In this document: in pieces, positions 1 through 8,133 of the stretch
Layout of the letters: the number at the start of each line of letters is the position of its first letter
Position numbering within the stretch: position 1 is the stretch's first letter
Source of the DNA: an uncultured Acidobacteriia bacterium
GTDB lineage: Bacteria; Acidobacteriota; Terriglobia; Bryobacterales; Bryobacteraceae
Direction of reading: 5' to 3'
Assembly: GCA_903881085.1 (NCBI GenBank)
Contig: CAIRSA010000431.1
Coordinates: 1 to 33,052, forward strand
DNA: 33,052 nt
Position numbers and translations under genes: made by a program
Notes under the pieces: generated by a model
Told to the model about the DNA's origin: nothing
What the model saw: only the letters and a program-made list of their open reading frames with translations
The model's database searches: none

Positions 1-10
1 CACGAGATAC

Positions 11-113
11 CGCCCGCAATGCGAGTCACCCGGCAGGTGACGACCACGTTGTATGCAACCGATGCTAAATTTTGGAGATAGCTTTTCCAGATGCGTTCAA
101 CTGCTCCTTCTCG
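11..113. repeat. Dispersed repeat, copy 1 (partner at 11361-11463)
   Basis: This block aligns without any gap to 11361-11463 at a constant offset of 11350. I count 86 identical bases out of the first 100. Read on the minus strand both copies give similar peptides, sharing EGAVE, WKSYL, NLASVA/HLASVA and VTRIAG. In this copy an in-frame stop lies just upstream (around 139-141) and there is no ATG, so it looks like a fragment of a decayed gene or a non-coding repeat. It runs off the left edge in that frame. Confidence 0.8.
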
Positions 114-151
114 GGTTATGCGCTGGCTTATGGGATTATCCTAAGAATCCA

Positions 152-268
152 TGTTTTTATCCGTGTCCATCCGAGTGGATCCGTGGCCAATTTGTCTTGA
201 AGTGTCTCCCGGTAGTAATGCACAAGAAATTTAGCCACGGATCCACTCGGATGGACACGGATAAAACA
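152..268. repeat. Long inverted repeat, arms 152-187 and 234-268
   Basis: The two arms are reverse complements over about 35 bases with a single one-base length difference. They are built around ATCCGTGTCCATCCGAGTGG and separated by 46 bases. No coding sequence is convincing here. The transcript could fold into one long hairpin. The CCACGGAT...GGACACGGAT wording resembles short palindromic repeats I recall from several bacterial genomes, but I cannot search for it. It may act as a terminator for the minus-strand gene ending at 318 or be a REP-like element. Confidence 0.75.
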
Positions 269-317
269 CTGAATTCCTCACCACGAAAAACGAGTGGCAT
301 TCGATTGCCAATCTGTC

Positions 318-533
318 CTACGCCTGCTGGGCGGGAATCCCGGCCTGGCGCAGTGCGGCTTCCACTTTATCAGGCGAAAGACGTGTGGCATCGTATTCCA
401 CAAAAATCTCAGAAAGCGATGGCGACAGAGTAATGCGTTGGAATCCGTATTGCCCGTGCGCGTCGGAGATGCGCTTCATCATCGTTTCATCCACCGGGCG
501 AAGAAGTTTGTAAGTAAGCTGAACTTTGGTCAT
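318..533 (-). CDS. Small HMA-like (ferredoxin-like fold) protein
   Basis: The frame encodes about 71 residues starting MTKVQLTYKLLRPVDE. The chosen ATG (531-533) is preceded by a weak CAAGG ribosome site; the longer upstream start would add 26 residues with no domain-like character. The pattern of a beta strand, two helices and a C-terminal DKVEAALRQAGIPA helix resembles heavy-metal-associated (HMA) domains. The metal-binding CxxC is absent, so copper or zinc carriage is not supported. It follows the DUF1501 gene by 92 bases on the same strand and might be co-transcribed. Function unknown. Confidence 0.6.
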   Translation of the reverse strand: MTKVQLTYKLLRPVDETMMKRISDAHGQYGFQRITLSPSLSEIFVEYDATRLSPDKVEAALRQAGIPAQQA

Positions 534-625
534 TCGATATACCTTGATTAAAGCACAAACCGCGGAGCCGTTCATCACAACTGCATGAACGAGTCCGCGG
601 TATGTTTGCAAACAATAATCGGCCT

Positions 626-2017
626 CTAACTCCAGAGTTCGTTGATCGGCTTGTAAACGCCGTCGTTGGCTCCAGGAACGTACTCAAACCCGCGCTTGAA
701 CGGATCGTCGTAGCGGATACTAAGGTAGTTGACCCCGACTGCCGAATAGATGGTCGCTTCGATGTCTTCAGGGCGGATGTCGCGCTGTTCAGACCAGCCC
801 GGATCGTCCGTTGCGCCTCCGCGAGCATCGGTCGTACCAATGGCCCGGCCGCCTTTTGTGCCGCCGCCAGCTACCAGGGCGAACTGCTGCAGGAAGTGAT
901 CGCGCCCGCCTGCGGCAGTGATTGCGCCAACGGTACGTCCGAACTCGCCCATGGCAACAATCAGCGTCTGGTCAAACTGGCCATTGGCCTTCAGATCCTT
1001 GATGAATTCGCTAAGGCCATCGTCTAACTGCTTGCCAATTGTAAAGATATTGGTGCCGGCAGGACCGTAAATGTTGGTGTGCATGTCCCAACCGCCAAGA
1101 GTCACTTGAATGAAGCGTGTGCCCTGGTTGGCTTCCAGAACCTGCTTGGCCGTTAACAAAGAAGCTCCAAAGCTGGTGTTACCATAGCGGAGGTTGTCTG
1201 CCGGCGAATAGCTGAAAGCCTTATTTACAACCGGGTTGTACATCAAGCCGCGCGCCGCCGAATAAAAATCGGCATAATCGCCAGGACCGTCGCCGTAAGG
1301 AGAGTCGACGCGCAGCCGGCTATCCAAAGCGCTCATCAGATTGAACTTCTGGTCCAGCCGGGTAGCACCATCGGCGTGCGTTGTGTTTGGCAGGCCTGTT
1401 GCGGTAGGAACCGTCTTGAACGGCTCATAGGAAGTAGGCAGGAATCCAGCGCCGATTACTTGCGTATTGTTCAGCGAAAGGAAGCCCGGGAAAACCTGGC
1501 TCTTCGTCCGTTCGCCGATCTTCTCAATGGCGATCATGCTGCCGATATTGGGCGCTACGTCGCCCAACACGGCACCCGGGTTTCGTCCGATCTGAACCCA
1601 CATCTGTCCCAGCGTGTGCTGAAGATTCCACGAACGCACACTGCGCAGAACAGTCAGGTCCTTGCTGCTCACAGCGGCGCCCAGCTTCGGGAAAGCGCCC
1701 ATGTTCCAGTTCATCCCATTGATCATCGTGGGGTTGAACGTCTTTGGTGAGGTGCCGTCTATGAACTTCAAATCGAACGTGTCTGTGTGGCTCGGAGCAC
1801 CGGTAAGCAGAATGAAAACCACGTTTTTCGCGGTATTCTTCAGCGATGCAGCAGGAGCTTTCACCACCTGAGCATTCAGCTGCGTACTGGCAAGCATGCC
1901 GCCTGTGACTCCAGCGGCAAGGTTGAAGAAATTACGACGGCTGACGTGAGGCCGCGCATAGAACGGAATGTGATGTGACGGATAAGTAGCTGCTAATTTG
2001 CTATTCTTTTCGTTCAT
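626..2017 (-). CDS. DUF1501 family protein, Tat-exported
   Basis: 463 residues. Start chosen at MNEKNSKL because a perfect AGGAGG (2024-2029) lies 6 bases upstream; the SD overlaps the stop codon of the preceding gene, so translation is probably coupled. An SRRNFFNLAAG twin-arginine motif near residue 28 is followed by a hydrophobic stretch, indicating Tat export. Downstream are features of the DUF1501 (sulfatase/alkaline-phosphatase-fold-like) family: VFILLTGAPSHTDTFD, a GEFGRT motif and GGRDHF. In planctomycetes, verrucomicrobia and acidobacteria DUF1501 genes typically sit next to DUF1549/DUF1553 genes, as here. The biochemical role is not established; a periplasmic hydrolase or cytochrome-linked partner is often assumed. 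Confidence 0.92.
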   Translation of the reverse strand: MNEKNSKLAATYPSHHIPFYARPHVSRRNFFNLAAGVTGGMLASTQLNAQVVKAPAASLKNTAKNVVFILLTGAPSHTDTFDLKFIDGTSPKTFNPTMINGMNWNMGAFPKLGAAVSSKDLTVLRSVRSWNLQHTLGQMWVQIGRNPGAVLGDVAPNIGSMIAIEKIGERTKSQVFPGFLSLNNTQVIGAGFLPTSYEPFKTVPTATGLPNTTHADGATRLDQKFNLMSALDSRLRVDSPYGDGPGDYADFYSAARGLMYNPVVNKAFSYSPADNLRYGNTSFGASLLTAKQVLEANQGTRFIQVTLGGWDMHTNIYGPAGTNIFTIGKQLDDGLSEFIKDLKANGQFDQTLIVAMGEFGRTVGAITAAGGRDHFLQQFALVAGGGTKGGRAIGTTDARGGATDDPGWSEQRDIRPEDIEATIYSAVGVNYLSIRYDDPFKRGFEYVPGANDGVYKPINELWS

Positions 2018-2027
2018 TTTGGGCCTC

Positions 2028-3992
2028 CTAGTAGTTGAAGAAGAAATCGACTTTGTTGTACAGCGACCACAGCAGGTTTTCACCACTCACCAGACGGCTG
2101 GAATTTGCCTTCATCGAAGCCAACGCGGTGGCGCGCTCAGCATCTGTCGGGTATCGCGACAGAACATTAATATAGAGGTTGTCAATCATCTTCGAATCGT
2201 CAGCGATCGCCAGGCTCCTGCCAAGCAAACTTACGTTGGCACCACTACCCGAAACGCGCGTGCGGTTCAGAACGAAGCTGTCATTCATCAGGTACAGGCT
2301 CTGCAGGTCGCTGCCGTCCGGTCTGCGTGGCTGGTCCTGGCGGTTTCCGCGCAGGAAGGCATCCAGAAAGTTCACCACCGCCGTGGGCTCGCCACTGGCC
2401 GGAGACGGAATCTGCATGGCCCAATTGATGAGGATATTAGGCACCAGCTTGGTGTCGTCAACGGTGATGCTATATGTCGGCACCACGTTGCTGGCAACGG
2501 TCATGGAATCGTGGATCTCTTCCGCCCAGAGCCGGCGAACGAACTTGCGCGCGTTCAGCGCTTCATAGGAAAGATCCCACTGGCCGGGGTAGGTGCTGGA
2601 CATCTGGTAAGCGTCCGAGTTCGTAATCTGGCGCATCAGCGCTTTCAGATCATAACCGCTGTCGATAAAATCCTGAGACAGCTGTTTCAACAGCAGAGGG
2701 TTGGTCGGCTGCAGCGTCCACGGATCTGGCGGCGGGTTATCGGGATCGAGGCGGAGGATATCGAATTGATCCACCGGCTCCACTATACCCTTCGAGAAAA
2801 ACTCTTTCCACATGTAATTCACAGTTGCACGGGCGAACTGGAAGTCGCCGGTGACCTCGGCAGCCAGGAAGTTGCGGTAGTTGTCACCGGGCTTGGGGCC
2901 GCGTCCGCTGAACGGATAGACTGGGGCCACGTTGCGTTGCGTGCCGATCGGCTGACGGGCTGGGCGGTTGCCGGTAGTCGTGTTCAAAGGATAGTCCGCA
3001 ACCGCCGCGCGGTAATCGCTATAAACCTGCCAATAATAAGGACTATTATTGACCGTGGGATCCGGCCGCACCAACCGTGTGTTGCTCTTGGCAAAGAAAG
3101 CGGAAAGCCCCCACGCCTGGGACCGGGTGAAACTGGTTGCCCAAAGCGACATTGAATCGGTGTGTCCACGGCCCGTGTGGCATTCCACGCAGTTCATGAA
3201 CGAGATGCCGAGGAACGTGGTGGCAACATTCGTCGCCAGCTGGTCGTAGGTGTCCTGATTCGGGCCGTTCGGAATGCGTGCACGCACCGTCCAGTTCAAT
3301 TCACCCTGTTCCCAACCGTTGGTCCCTTCTGCCGCGATGATCTCGCTCGCAATCTTGCTGTACGGCTTGTTGTTCTTCAGCGAGTCGTAAATGTAGTTGT
3401 AAAACGCCTGCCGGCCATTGTTGTAGAGCACCGTACTGGTGGCATTGTCCTGCCGCACAACTCCAAATTTGTCACCGAAGTACATCGTCCATTTGTCGAC
3501 CCACTCATTGGTGTTCAACAACTGGTCAATCAAAGCTGCCCGTTTCGTGGGCGATTTGTCGTTCACGAACGCCAGCACCGCCGCCGGGGTAGGAATACGG
3601 CCGGTCAAATCAATAGTGACCCGGCGGACAAACTCCCAATCCGTGCTCTTGCCGGCGGGAGCCACGCCCTTGGCTTGCAACACACCATAGATGTTGCGGT
3701 CAATTGTGCCCATCTGGCTCAACTCGCGGGTGTCGCTGGTGCGGGTGCCGGTGGGAACAAAATCCGCATGCACACGCGAAAATCCGCCACCTAAGCGATT
3801 GGTAACGTTCTCTGTCAGATCCGACAGGGAAGCCCTTGTTTTTTGGTTGTTCAGATACTTCGCCCGGTCCGGCCCGAAGAAGGCGCAGTCGGCGTGATCT
3901 GAGGGGAGCTGCTCCGATGCGCTCTGCGCGTGGAGCGGTTGCAATGCGGTGACGAAACACCCTGTCGCGAGCAAGAGCTTGATTTTATTCAT
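2028..3992 (-). CDS. DUF1549/DUF1553 domain protein with one CxxCH heme motif
   Basis: 654 residues. Start at MNKIKLLLATG gives a Sec signal peptide (about residues 1-23, cleavage near LHAQS); the longer frame start adds a non-signal-like extension. The DUF1549 hallmark WEFVRRVTIDLTGRIPTP lies around residues 118-136, and the DUF1553-like C-terminal half contains NARKFVRRLWAEEIHDSM. A single CVECH c-type heme motif lies near residue 268. The protein is therefore predicted periplasmic and possibly heme-bearing. It is first in a two-gene operon; the DUF1501 start lies 10 bases beyond its stop codon. The ribosome site upstream of the ATG is weak. Confidence 0.92.
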   Translation of the reverse strand: MNKIKLLLATGCFVTALQPLHAQSASEQLPSDHADCAFFGPDRAKYLNNQKTRASLSDLTENVTNRLGGGFSRVHADFVPTGTRTSDTRELSQMGTIDRNIYGVLQAKGVAPAGKSTDWEFVRRVTIDLTGRIPTPAAVLAFVNDKSPTKRAALIDQLLNTNEWVDKWTMYFGDKFGVVRQDNATSTVLYNNGRQAFYNYIYDSLKNNKPYSKIASEIIAAEGTNGWEQGELNWTVRARIPNGPNQDTYDQLATNVATTFLGISFMNCVECHTGRGHTDSMSLWATSFTRSQAWGLSAFFAKSNTRLVRPDPTVNNSPYYWQVYSDYRAAVADYPLNTTTGNRPARQPIGTQRNVAPVYPFSGRGPKPGDNYRNFLAAEVTGDFQFARATVNYMWKEFFSKGIVEPVDQFDILRLDPDNPPPDPWTLQPTNPLLLKQLSQDFIDSGYDLKALMRQITNSDAYQMSSTYPGQWDLSYEALNARKFVRRLWAEEIHDSMTVASNVVPTYSITVDDTKLVPNILINWAMQIPSPASGEPTAVVNFLDAFLRGNRQDQPRRPDGSDLQSLYLMNDSFVLNRTRVSGSGANVSLLGRSLAIADDSKMIDNLYINVLSRYPTDAERATALASMKANSSRLVSGENLLWSLYNKVDFFFNY

Positions 3993-4221
3993 GATAGTCT
4001 CGGTTCCCGTTACTCGGTTTCTCCATTCTATGGCAACTAACCCACGGTTTTCCACAATGTTGCTCTACTTAAGGCATTTTATTTTCAATATCAGCTGGAC
4101 TCGCCTACTCAATAAGGAAGTACTAGGGTGTTTGACCGCTCTCGAGTTTTGCGAAGGTGTTAGCATAAAGAATGGGAACAAACCTTGTAACATCTTCGTC
4201 TGCTTCCTTAGGAGTCCCCCG

Positions 4222-5649
4222 GTGAAAAAGTGGAAAATAGCTGTCGCTATTCTTGTTGTGCTTGCGATCTCAGGCGGCGTGTACGCCAATTATAAATACA
4301 ATCAAAAAGGCATTGTTACGGTCCAGACCGGCAAGGTTGCCCGTCAGGATCTGCTCTCATTGGTAACCGCGTCCGGTGAAGTTAAGCCTAAAAATTACAT
4401 CAACATAGGCTGCAATACGAATTCCGCTTCGCGGATTACGGAAATCCTGGTGGCCGAAGGCCAGCGGGTACGCCGTGGCCAGATGCTGGCGAAGCTGGAA
4501 TCGGTACAGCCCGAGGCGGACGTGCAGGCAATGCGCGCCTCGGTCAGCTCTTCCGAGGCGGATTCCGCCGCGGCCGAAGCCGGCCTGCGAGCCTCCGACG
4601 AAAACATCAAAACGGCGGAAGCAACCATTCAAAGAACCAAAGCCGACCAGGAACGTTCCCGGCTGTTCTATGAACGGGCAAAGAAGATGCTGGCCGATAA
4701 ATTGATCGCTCAGCAGGATTACGATCAACGCAAGAGCGATTATGAAGGATTCGAAGCGGCGGTGCTGGAATCACAGGCCCGTCTGGCACAGGCCAAAGCC
4801 CAGCGCGCCCAATTGTATTCGCAGCTGATGTCGGCACAGAAGCGTATCACGTTGTCGCAGGCAAACTTACGCCGCACACAGGACGTGCTCGACCGCACCA
4901 ACGCCGTCTCGCCAATCGATGGTGTGGTCACCAACCTGCCAGTCCGCGTTGGCGAAACCGTCGTCCCTGGCATCCAGAACTCGTCATCGAGCCTGATCAT
5001 GACCATCGCCGACATGTCGCTGATCACCGCCGAAGTGAAGGTGGACGAGACCGACATCGTCAATGTGAAACTCGGACAGGCCGCCGACATCACGATCGAC
5101 GCCATCCCCGGCAAGACGTTTAAGGGGCATGTCACCGAGATAGGCAACACCGCCATCCTGCGCTCCACCGGCCTGGCCGCCTCGCAATCGGCCATCTCCA
5201 GCCAGGAAGCCAAAGACTTCAAAGTGGTTGTAGCGCTGGACAATCCTCCGGACGAGATTCGCCCCGGACTTTCATGCACCGCGAAAATCACTACCGCGAA
5301 CCGCACAAAGTCTCTGACCATTCCGATTCAAGCGTTGACGGTCCGCCAAAAGGGCGACCTGGAAGCGCAGCCCAAGGAAGGCGCCGCAGTAAACGCAGCC
5401 ACGAATCCGGATCCGGCCACGGCGAAGGCGCGGAAGGAAGAGATTCAGGGTGTGTTTGTGATCTCCGGCGAAAAGGCTACGTTTAAGAAGGTGGAAACCG
5501 GAATCACGGGTACGACGGACATTGAAGTTGTAGGCGGACTCGACGAAGGACAGGAAATCATCACCGGCAGCTACAAGGTGATACGTACGCTCCGCAACGA
5601 CGCAAAAGTAAAAGTGGACAACAAGGCCCCCGTCAAGGCAGAATCATAG
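4222..5649 (+). CDS. MacA/HlyD-like periplasmic adaptor (RND-type membrane fusion protein)
   Basis: 475 residues from a GTG start (VKKWKIAVAIL) placed 7 bases after a TAGGAG ribosome site at 4209-4214. The frame is open further upstream but that part has no domain character. A single membrane anchor spans about residues 5-24. It is followed by a lipoyl-like half motif (SRITEILVAEGQRVRRGQMLAKL), a long alpha-helical hairpin of Ala/Glu/Gln heptads (about 95-230), the second lipoyl half (SPIDGVVTNLPVRVGETV), and beta-barrel segments (VDETDIVNVKLGQAADI). The fold links an inner-membrane ABC transporter to an outer-membrane channel. An MacB/LolD-type ATPase follows 22 bases downstream; no permease is present. 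Confidence 0.93.
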   Translation: MKKWKIAVAILVVLAISGGVYANYKYNQKGIVTVQTGKVARQDLLSLVTASGEVKPKNYINIGCNTNSASRITEILVAEGQRVRRGQMLAKLESVQPEADVQAMRASVSSSEADSAAAEAGLRASDENIKTAEATIQRTKADQERSRLFYERAKKMLADKLIAQQDYDQRKSDYEGFEAAVLESQARLAQAKAQRAQLYSQLMSAQKRITLSQANLRRTQDVLDRTNAVSPIDGVVTNLPVRVGETVVPGIQNSSSSLIMTIADMSLITAEVKVDETDIVNVKLGQAADITIDAIPGKTFKGHVTEIGNTAILRSTGLAASQSAISSQEAKDFKVVVALDNPPDEIRPGLSCTAKITTANRTKSLTIPIQALTVRQKGDLEAQPKEGAAVNAATNPDPATAKARKEEIQGVFVISGEKATFKKVETGITGTTDIEVVGGLDEGQEIITGSYKVIRTLRNDAKVKVDNKAPVKAES

Positions 5650-5671
5650 GTAAGTCTGGACAACTTTAAAC

Positions 5672-6415
5672 ATGTCACAAGCAGCAGTCATGTCAGCGAC
5701 CGAGAAGGGCGATCAGCTTAAACGCGATGGGATCGTCATTCGCACTTATGATCTTTGGAAGACCTACGTCATGGGCGATCAAACCATCAACGCCGTCTCC
5801 GGCATCGACCTGGAGATCAAGCGGGGTGAATACGTTGCCATCATGGGACCATCAGGATCTGGAAAATCGACCCTGATGAACCTGATCGGATGCCTGGACA
5901 CACCTTCCAAGGGCGACTACTACATCAATGGCCGCCTGGTCAGTTCGATGAACGACGACGAGCTGGCCCGCATCCGCAACAAAGAGATTGGCTTCGTTTT
6001 TCAGACCTTCAACCTGTTACCTCGCGCCAGTTCGCTGCATAATGTGGAATTGCCTCTGATCTATGCGGGCATCACCGCCGAAGCGCGCACGGAAATGGCT
6101 CGCAAGGCGTTGCAGCAGGTGGATCTGGAACGGCGTATGTATCACAAGCCGAACGAACTATCGGGCGGTCAGCGTCAACGTGTGGCCATTGCCCGCGCGC
6201 TGGTGAACAATCCTTCCATTCTGTTGGCCGATGAGCCGACAGGAAACCTCGACACCGCAACCGGCAATGAAATCATGGCGCTGTTCGAACGGTTGTATCA
6301 GCAAGGCAACACCATCATTGTGGTTACGCACGAGCATGATATCGCCATGCATGCTCATCGCGCAGTGTTCGTTCGCGACGGTAAGGTGGAACGCGACGAG
6401 GTTGTGAACCACTAG
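5672..6415 (+). CDS. ABC transporter ATPase, MacB/LolD family
   Basis: 247 residues with the full nucleotide-binding domain: Walker A GPSGSGKST (59-67), Q-loop Gln111 in VFQTFNLLPR, signature LSGGQRQR (163-170), Walker B ILLADE (183-188), D-loop GNLD, and switch His220 in VTHEHD. The ADEPTGNLD stretch and NLLPR Q-loop are typical of the MacB/LolD group that powers efflux or lipoprotein release. A second ATG seven codons in is an alternative start; neither has a strong ribosome site. It sits 22 bases behind the adaptor gene. The expected MacB/FtsX-like permease does not follow; the next gene is convergent. Confidence 0.95.
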   Translation: MSQAAVMSATEKGDQLKRDGIVIRTYDLWKTYVMGDQTINAVSGIDLEIKRGEYVAIMGPSGSGKSTLMNLIGCLDTPSKGDYYINGRLVSSMNDDELARIRNKEIGFVFQTFNLLPRASSLHNVELPLIYAGITAEARTEMARKALQQVDLERRMYHKPNELSGGQRQRVAIARALVNNPSILLADEPTGNLDTATGNEIMALFERLYQQGNTIIVVTHEHDIAMHAHRAVFVRDGKVERDEVVNH

Positions 6416-6607
6416 CTGGTATTTCAATTTCGCTTACCTTTTCGCGAAGTGCAACAAATACCCATGTTGGCCGGCGGTGCCCGGCCCGTGGGCAAACCGT
6501 GACCTTACGATCTCGGTCAGCAATAGGCATCTTCTCGCCGGGCCACGACCGCGTGGCAGCGGTTTTCCGGACACACACTCGCTATCTGCATTCCTGCCGG
6601 GTCCGTC

Positions 6608-7381
6608 CTACATAGGCGCGGACTGTTGTTTAGAGGCGCTCACAGAGCCGCCCCAGAGTACGCCGTGTTCGCGCGCATCGCGAGCCTTGCGGCGGATGGC
6701 TAGGGCGAGGCTGCGGGCTCCTTCGAGGACCACGCCAAAGAGAAAGCGCAGGCCGCGGATCATGCGCTGTCCGACCCAGAACATGGCCAGTCCAGCAGTT
6801 ATCAGGATGCCAGCGACGATCATGAAAAAGAAGCCCTGGTCGGGCGCCGGGAGATCGGTGAGTATTTGGAACGGGCCCTCCAGTCGGATCACGCCCATTT
6901 CAAGCAGACGGTCAAAGAAAGCCGGCATGCTGTAGCGCGAGAAGCCGAGCAAGAGAAAGACCGAGCCGGCAAAGAGGACCGCTCCTGTGGCGGCGAAGAA
7001 GGCGGCCGTGGCTCCGGTGAGGGCGAAGAGCAGGCCAAGGATGACGCTGGCTCCGCCAAAACCGAGGGGCAGTCCGAAGATGGCGAGCAGAAGTCCGGCG
7101 ATGATGTGGAGCGGGACTTTGTGCCTGGCGCCGGAGCTGAACATGGCCGCGGGGAGACGGTCGGCGACTACATCAGCGGGTTCACCGATGTTGCGCAGGA
7201 CGGTCAACATGCGGGCCACTTCGTCGGGAGTTGCATTTTCACTGTAGGCTTCAAAGATGTGGGAGCGGAGTTCACGCAGGAACTCTTCGCGCTCCTGCGT
7301 TGGGACAGTGCGGAGGCGGGCGGTTACGCGCTCCAGGTAGTCGGTGGCGATTTTCTGAACTGCTTCGGGATAGTTTTCCAT
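6608..7381 (-). CDS. HAAS-domain membrane protein, PadR partner
   Basis: 257 residues. The N-terminal 80 residues (DYLERVTARLRTVPTQEREEFLRELRSHIFEAY) match the HAAS/DUF1700 pattern of soluble helical domains next to PadR regulators. The rest is hydrophobic with about four membrane segments (around 92-150 and 185-215) and a basic C-terminus. The start codon lies 5 bases beyond the PadR stop, so the two are an operon. Such proteins are thought to be membrane partners in PadR-controlled signalling; the substrate or signal is unknown. Confidence 0.85.
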   Translation of the reverse strand: MENYPEAVQKIATDYLERVTARLRTVPTQEREEFLRELRSHIFEAYSENATPDEVARMLTVLRNIGEPADVVADRLPAAMFSSGARHKVPLHIIAGLLLAIFGLPLGFGGASVILGLLFALTGATAAFFAATGAVLFAGSVFLLLGFSRYSMPAFFDRLLEMGVIRLEGPFQILTDLPAPDQGFFFMIVAGILITAGLAMFWVGQRMIRGLRFLFGVVLEGARSLALAIRRKARDAREHGVLWGGSVSASKQQSAPM

Positions 7382-7386
7382 TTTTG

Positions 7387-7782
7387 TCAGCCTTTTCCTG
7401 CGATGAGCATTGGTTTCAGCACTTCCTTCGGCGCGGATGTGCTCCAGTTTTGTTGGACTAGCCCGACCAGGAGCTGGAATTCCTGGTTGAGTTCGTCAAA
7501 TAGCTGGCGGCCTGCGGCGGTCAGCTCGTAGTATTTGCGCGGTGGGCCCTGATCGGACTGCATCCATTCGGCGCGCACTAGACCGTCGCGGTCCAGGCGG
7601 GCGAGGATTGGGTAAACAGTGCCTTCTTTCAATGAGATAGAGCCTGATTCCGTGAGTACGCGGACGAGCGAGTAGCCGTAGTGACGGCCGTGATAGAGCA
7701 CGCCCATCACGGCAAGTTCGAGGATGCCCTTGCGTAGCTGGGTGATGCGGCGTTCTTTTCCTTCGTCTTGGTACTCCACCAT
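7387..7782 (-). CDS. PadR family transcriptional regulator
   Basis: 131 residues starting MVEYQDEGKERR. A winged-helix PadR core is clear: LRKGILELAVMGVLYHGRHYGYSLVRVL, then the recognition segment SLKEGTVYPILARLDRDGLV, then PPRKYYELTAAGRQLFDEL. PadR proteins usually repress neighbouring membrane or efflux genes. This one is co-transcribed with a HAAS protein and faces a VapBC-like module; the MacA/ATPase genes also lie within 1.5 kb. A TATACT hexamer (7787-7792, minus strand) lies only 4 bases upstream of the ATG, so the start may be slightly internal or the message leaderless. A longer in-frame start (MGTDSEKN) exists without family support. Confidence 0.93.
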   Translation of the reverse strand: MVEYQDEGKERRITQLRKGILELAVMGVLYHGRHYGYSLVRVLTESGSISLKEGTVYPILARLDRDGLVRAEWMQSDQGPPRKYYELTAAGRQLFDELNQEFQLLVGLVQQNWSTSAPKEVLKPMLIAGKG

Positions 7783-7837
7783 GCCTAGTATACGGCAATA
7801 CAGAGTAGTGGGTTCAATGTTTTTTTCTGAGTCAGTA

Positions 7838-7872
7838 CCCATATGCCCATAAATTAAATATGGCAATATGGG
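7838..7872. promoter_or_regulatory. Inverted-repeat operator candidate between PadR and VapBC
   Basis: Two 14-base arms, 7838-7851 (CCCATATGCCCATA) and 7859-7872 (TATGGCAATATGGG), are reverse complements at 12 of 14 positions with a 7-base AT-rich spacer. The right arm reaches the GGAG before the antitoxin start. The site lies in the divergent gap between padR (start 7782) and the antitoxin gene (start 7888). Either the VapBC complex (autoregulation is known for the family) or PadR could bind; I cannot tell which. Confidence 0.65.
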
Positions 7873-7887
7873 AGTATAAAAACCACA

Positions 7888-8133
7888 GTGGAAATCGCAG
7901 AGCCGCTGTTCCATCAGGCCAAAGCCTTGGCATCGAAAGAGGGCGTCAGCTTTCGAGTGCTTATTGAGGAAGGATTGCGGTCTGTTGTCGCGGCAAGAAC
8001 GCAAATCGCGTCGAAACCACTTCGTCTGCGCGACGGGAGCTTCAAAGGCGGAGATGGCCTTCAGGATGGGGTGAAGTGGAGTGACCTTGCCGCACTCGCT
8101 TACGAGGACGATGGCGGCTCCATACGTCCATGA
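7888..8133 (+). CDS. VapB-like antitoxin
   Basis: 81 residues from a GTG start. The N-terminus VEIAEPLFHQAKALASKEGVSFRVLIEEGLR has the ribbon-helix-helix style seen in antitoxins paired with PIN toxins, and the C-terminal tail (GVKWSDLAALAYED) would wrap the toxin. The stop overlaps the toxin start by 4 bases (ATGA at 8130-8133). The conserved-looking N-terminal strand seems to begin upstream as KTTVEI, preceded by an ATA codon at 7876-7878 where an ATG would be expected; GTG 7888 is the first standard start in the frame. GGAG at 7871-7874 is 13 bases from that GTG, which is long. Confidence 0.8.
   Translation: MEIAEPLFHQAKALASKEGVSFRVLIEEGLRSVVAARTQIASKPLRLRDGSFKGGDGLQDGVKWSDLAALAYEDDGGSIRP

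Noticed and set aside
1998..3155. 385-codon plus-strand frame antisense to the DUF1549 gene
   Set aside because: No domain or signal, Arg/Val/His-rich composition typical of antisense shadow; the opposite strand has clear DUF1549 motifs and a heme site.
6416..6607. Remnant of the missing ABC permease
   Set aside because: No membrane-type frame on either strand; only short GC-rich sequence between convergent genes.
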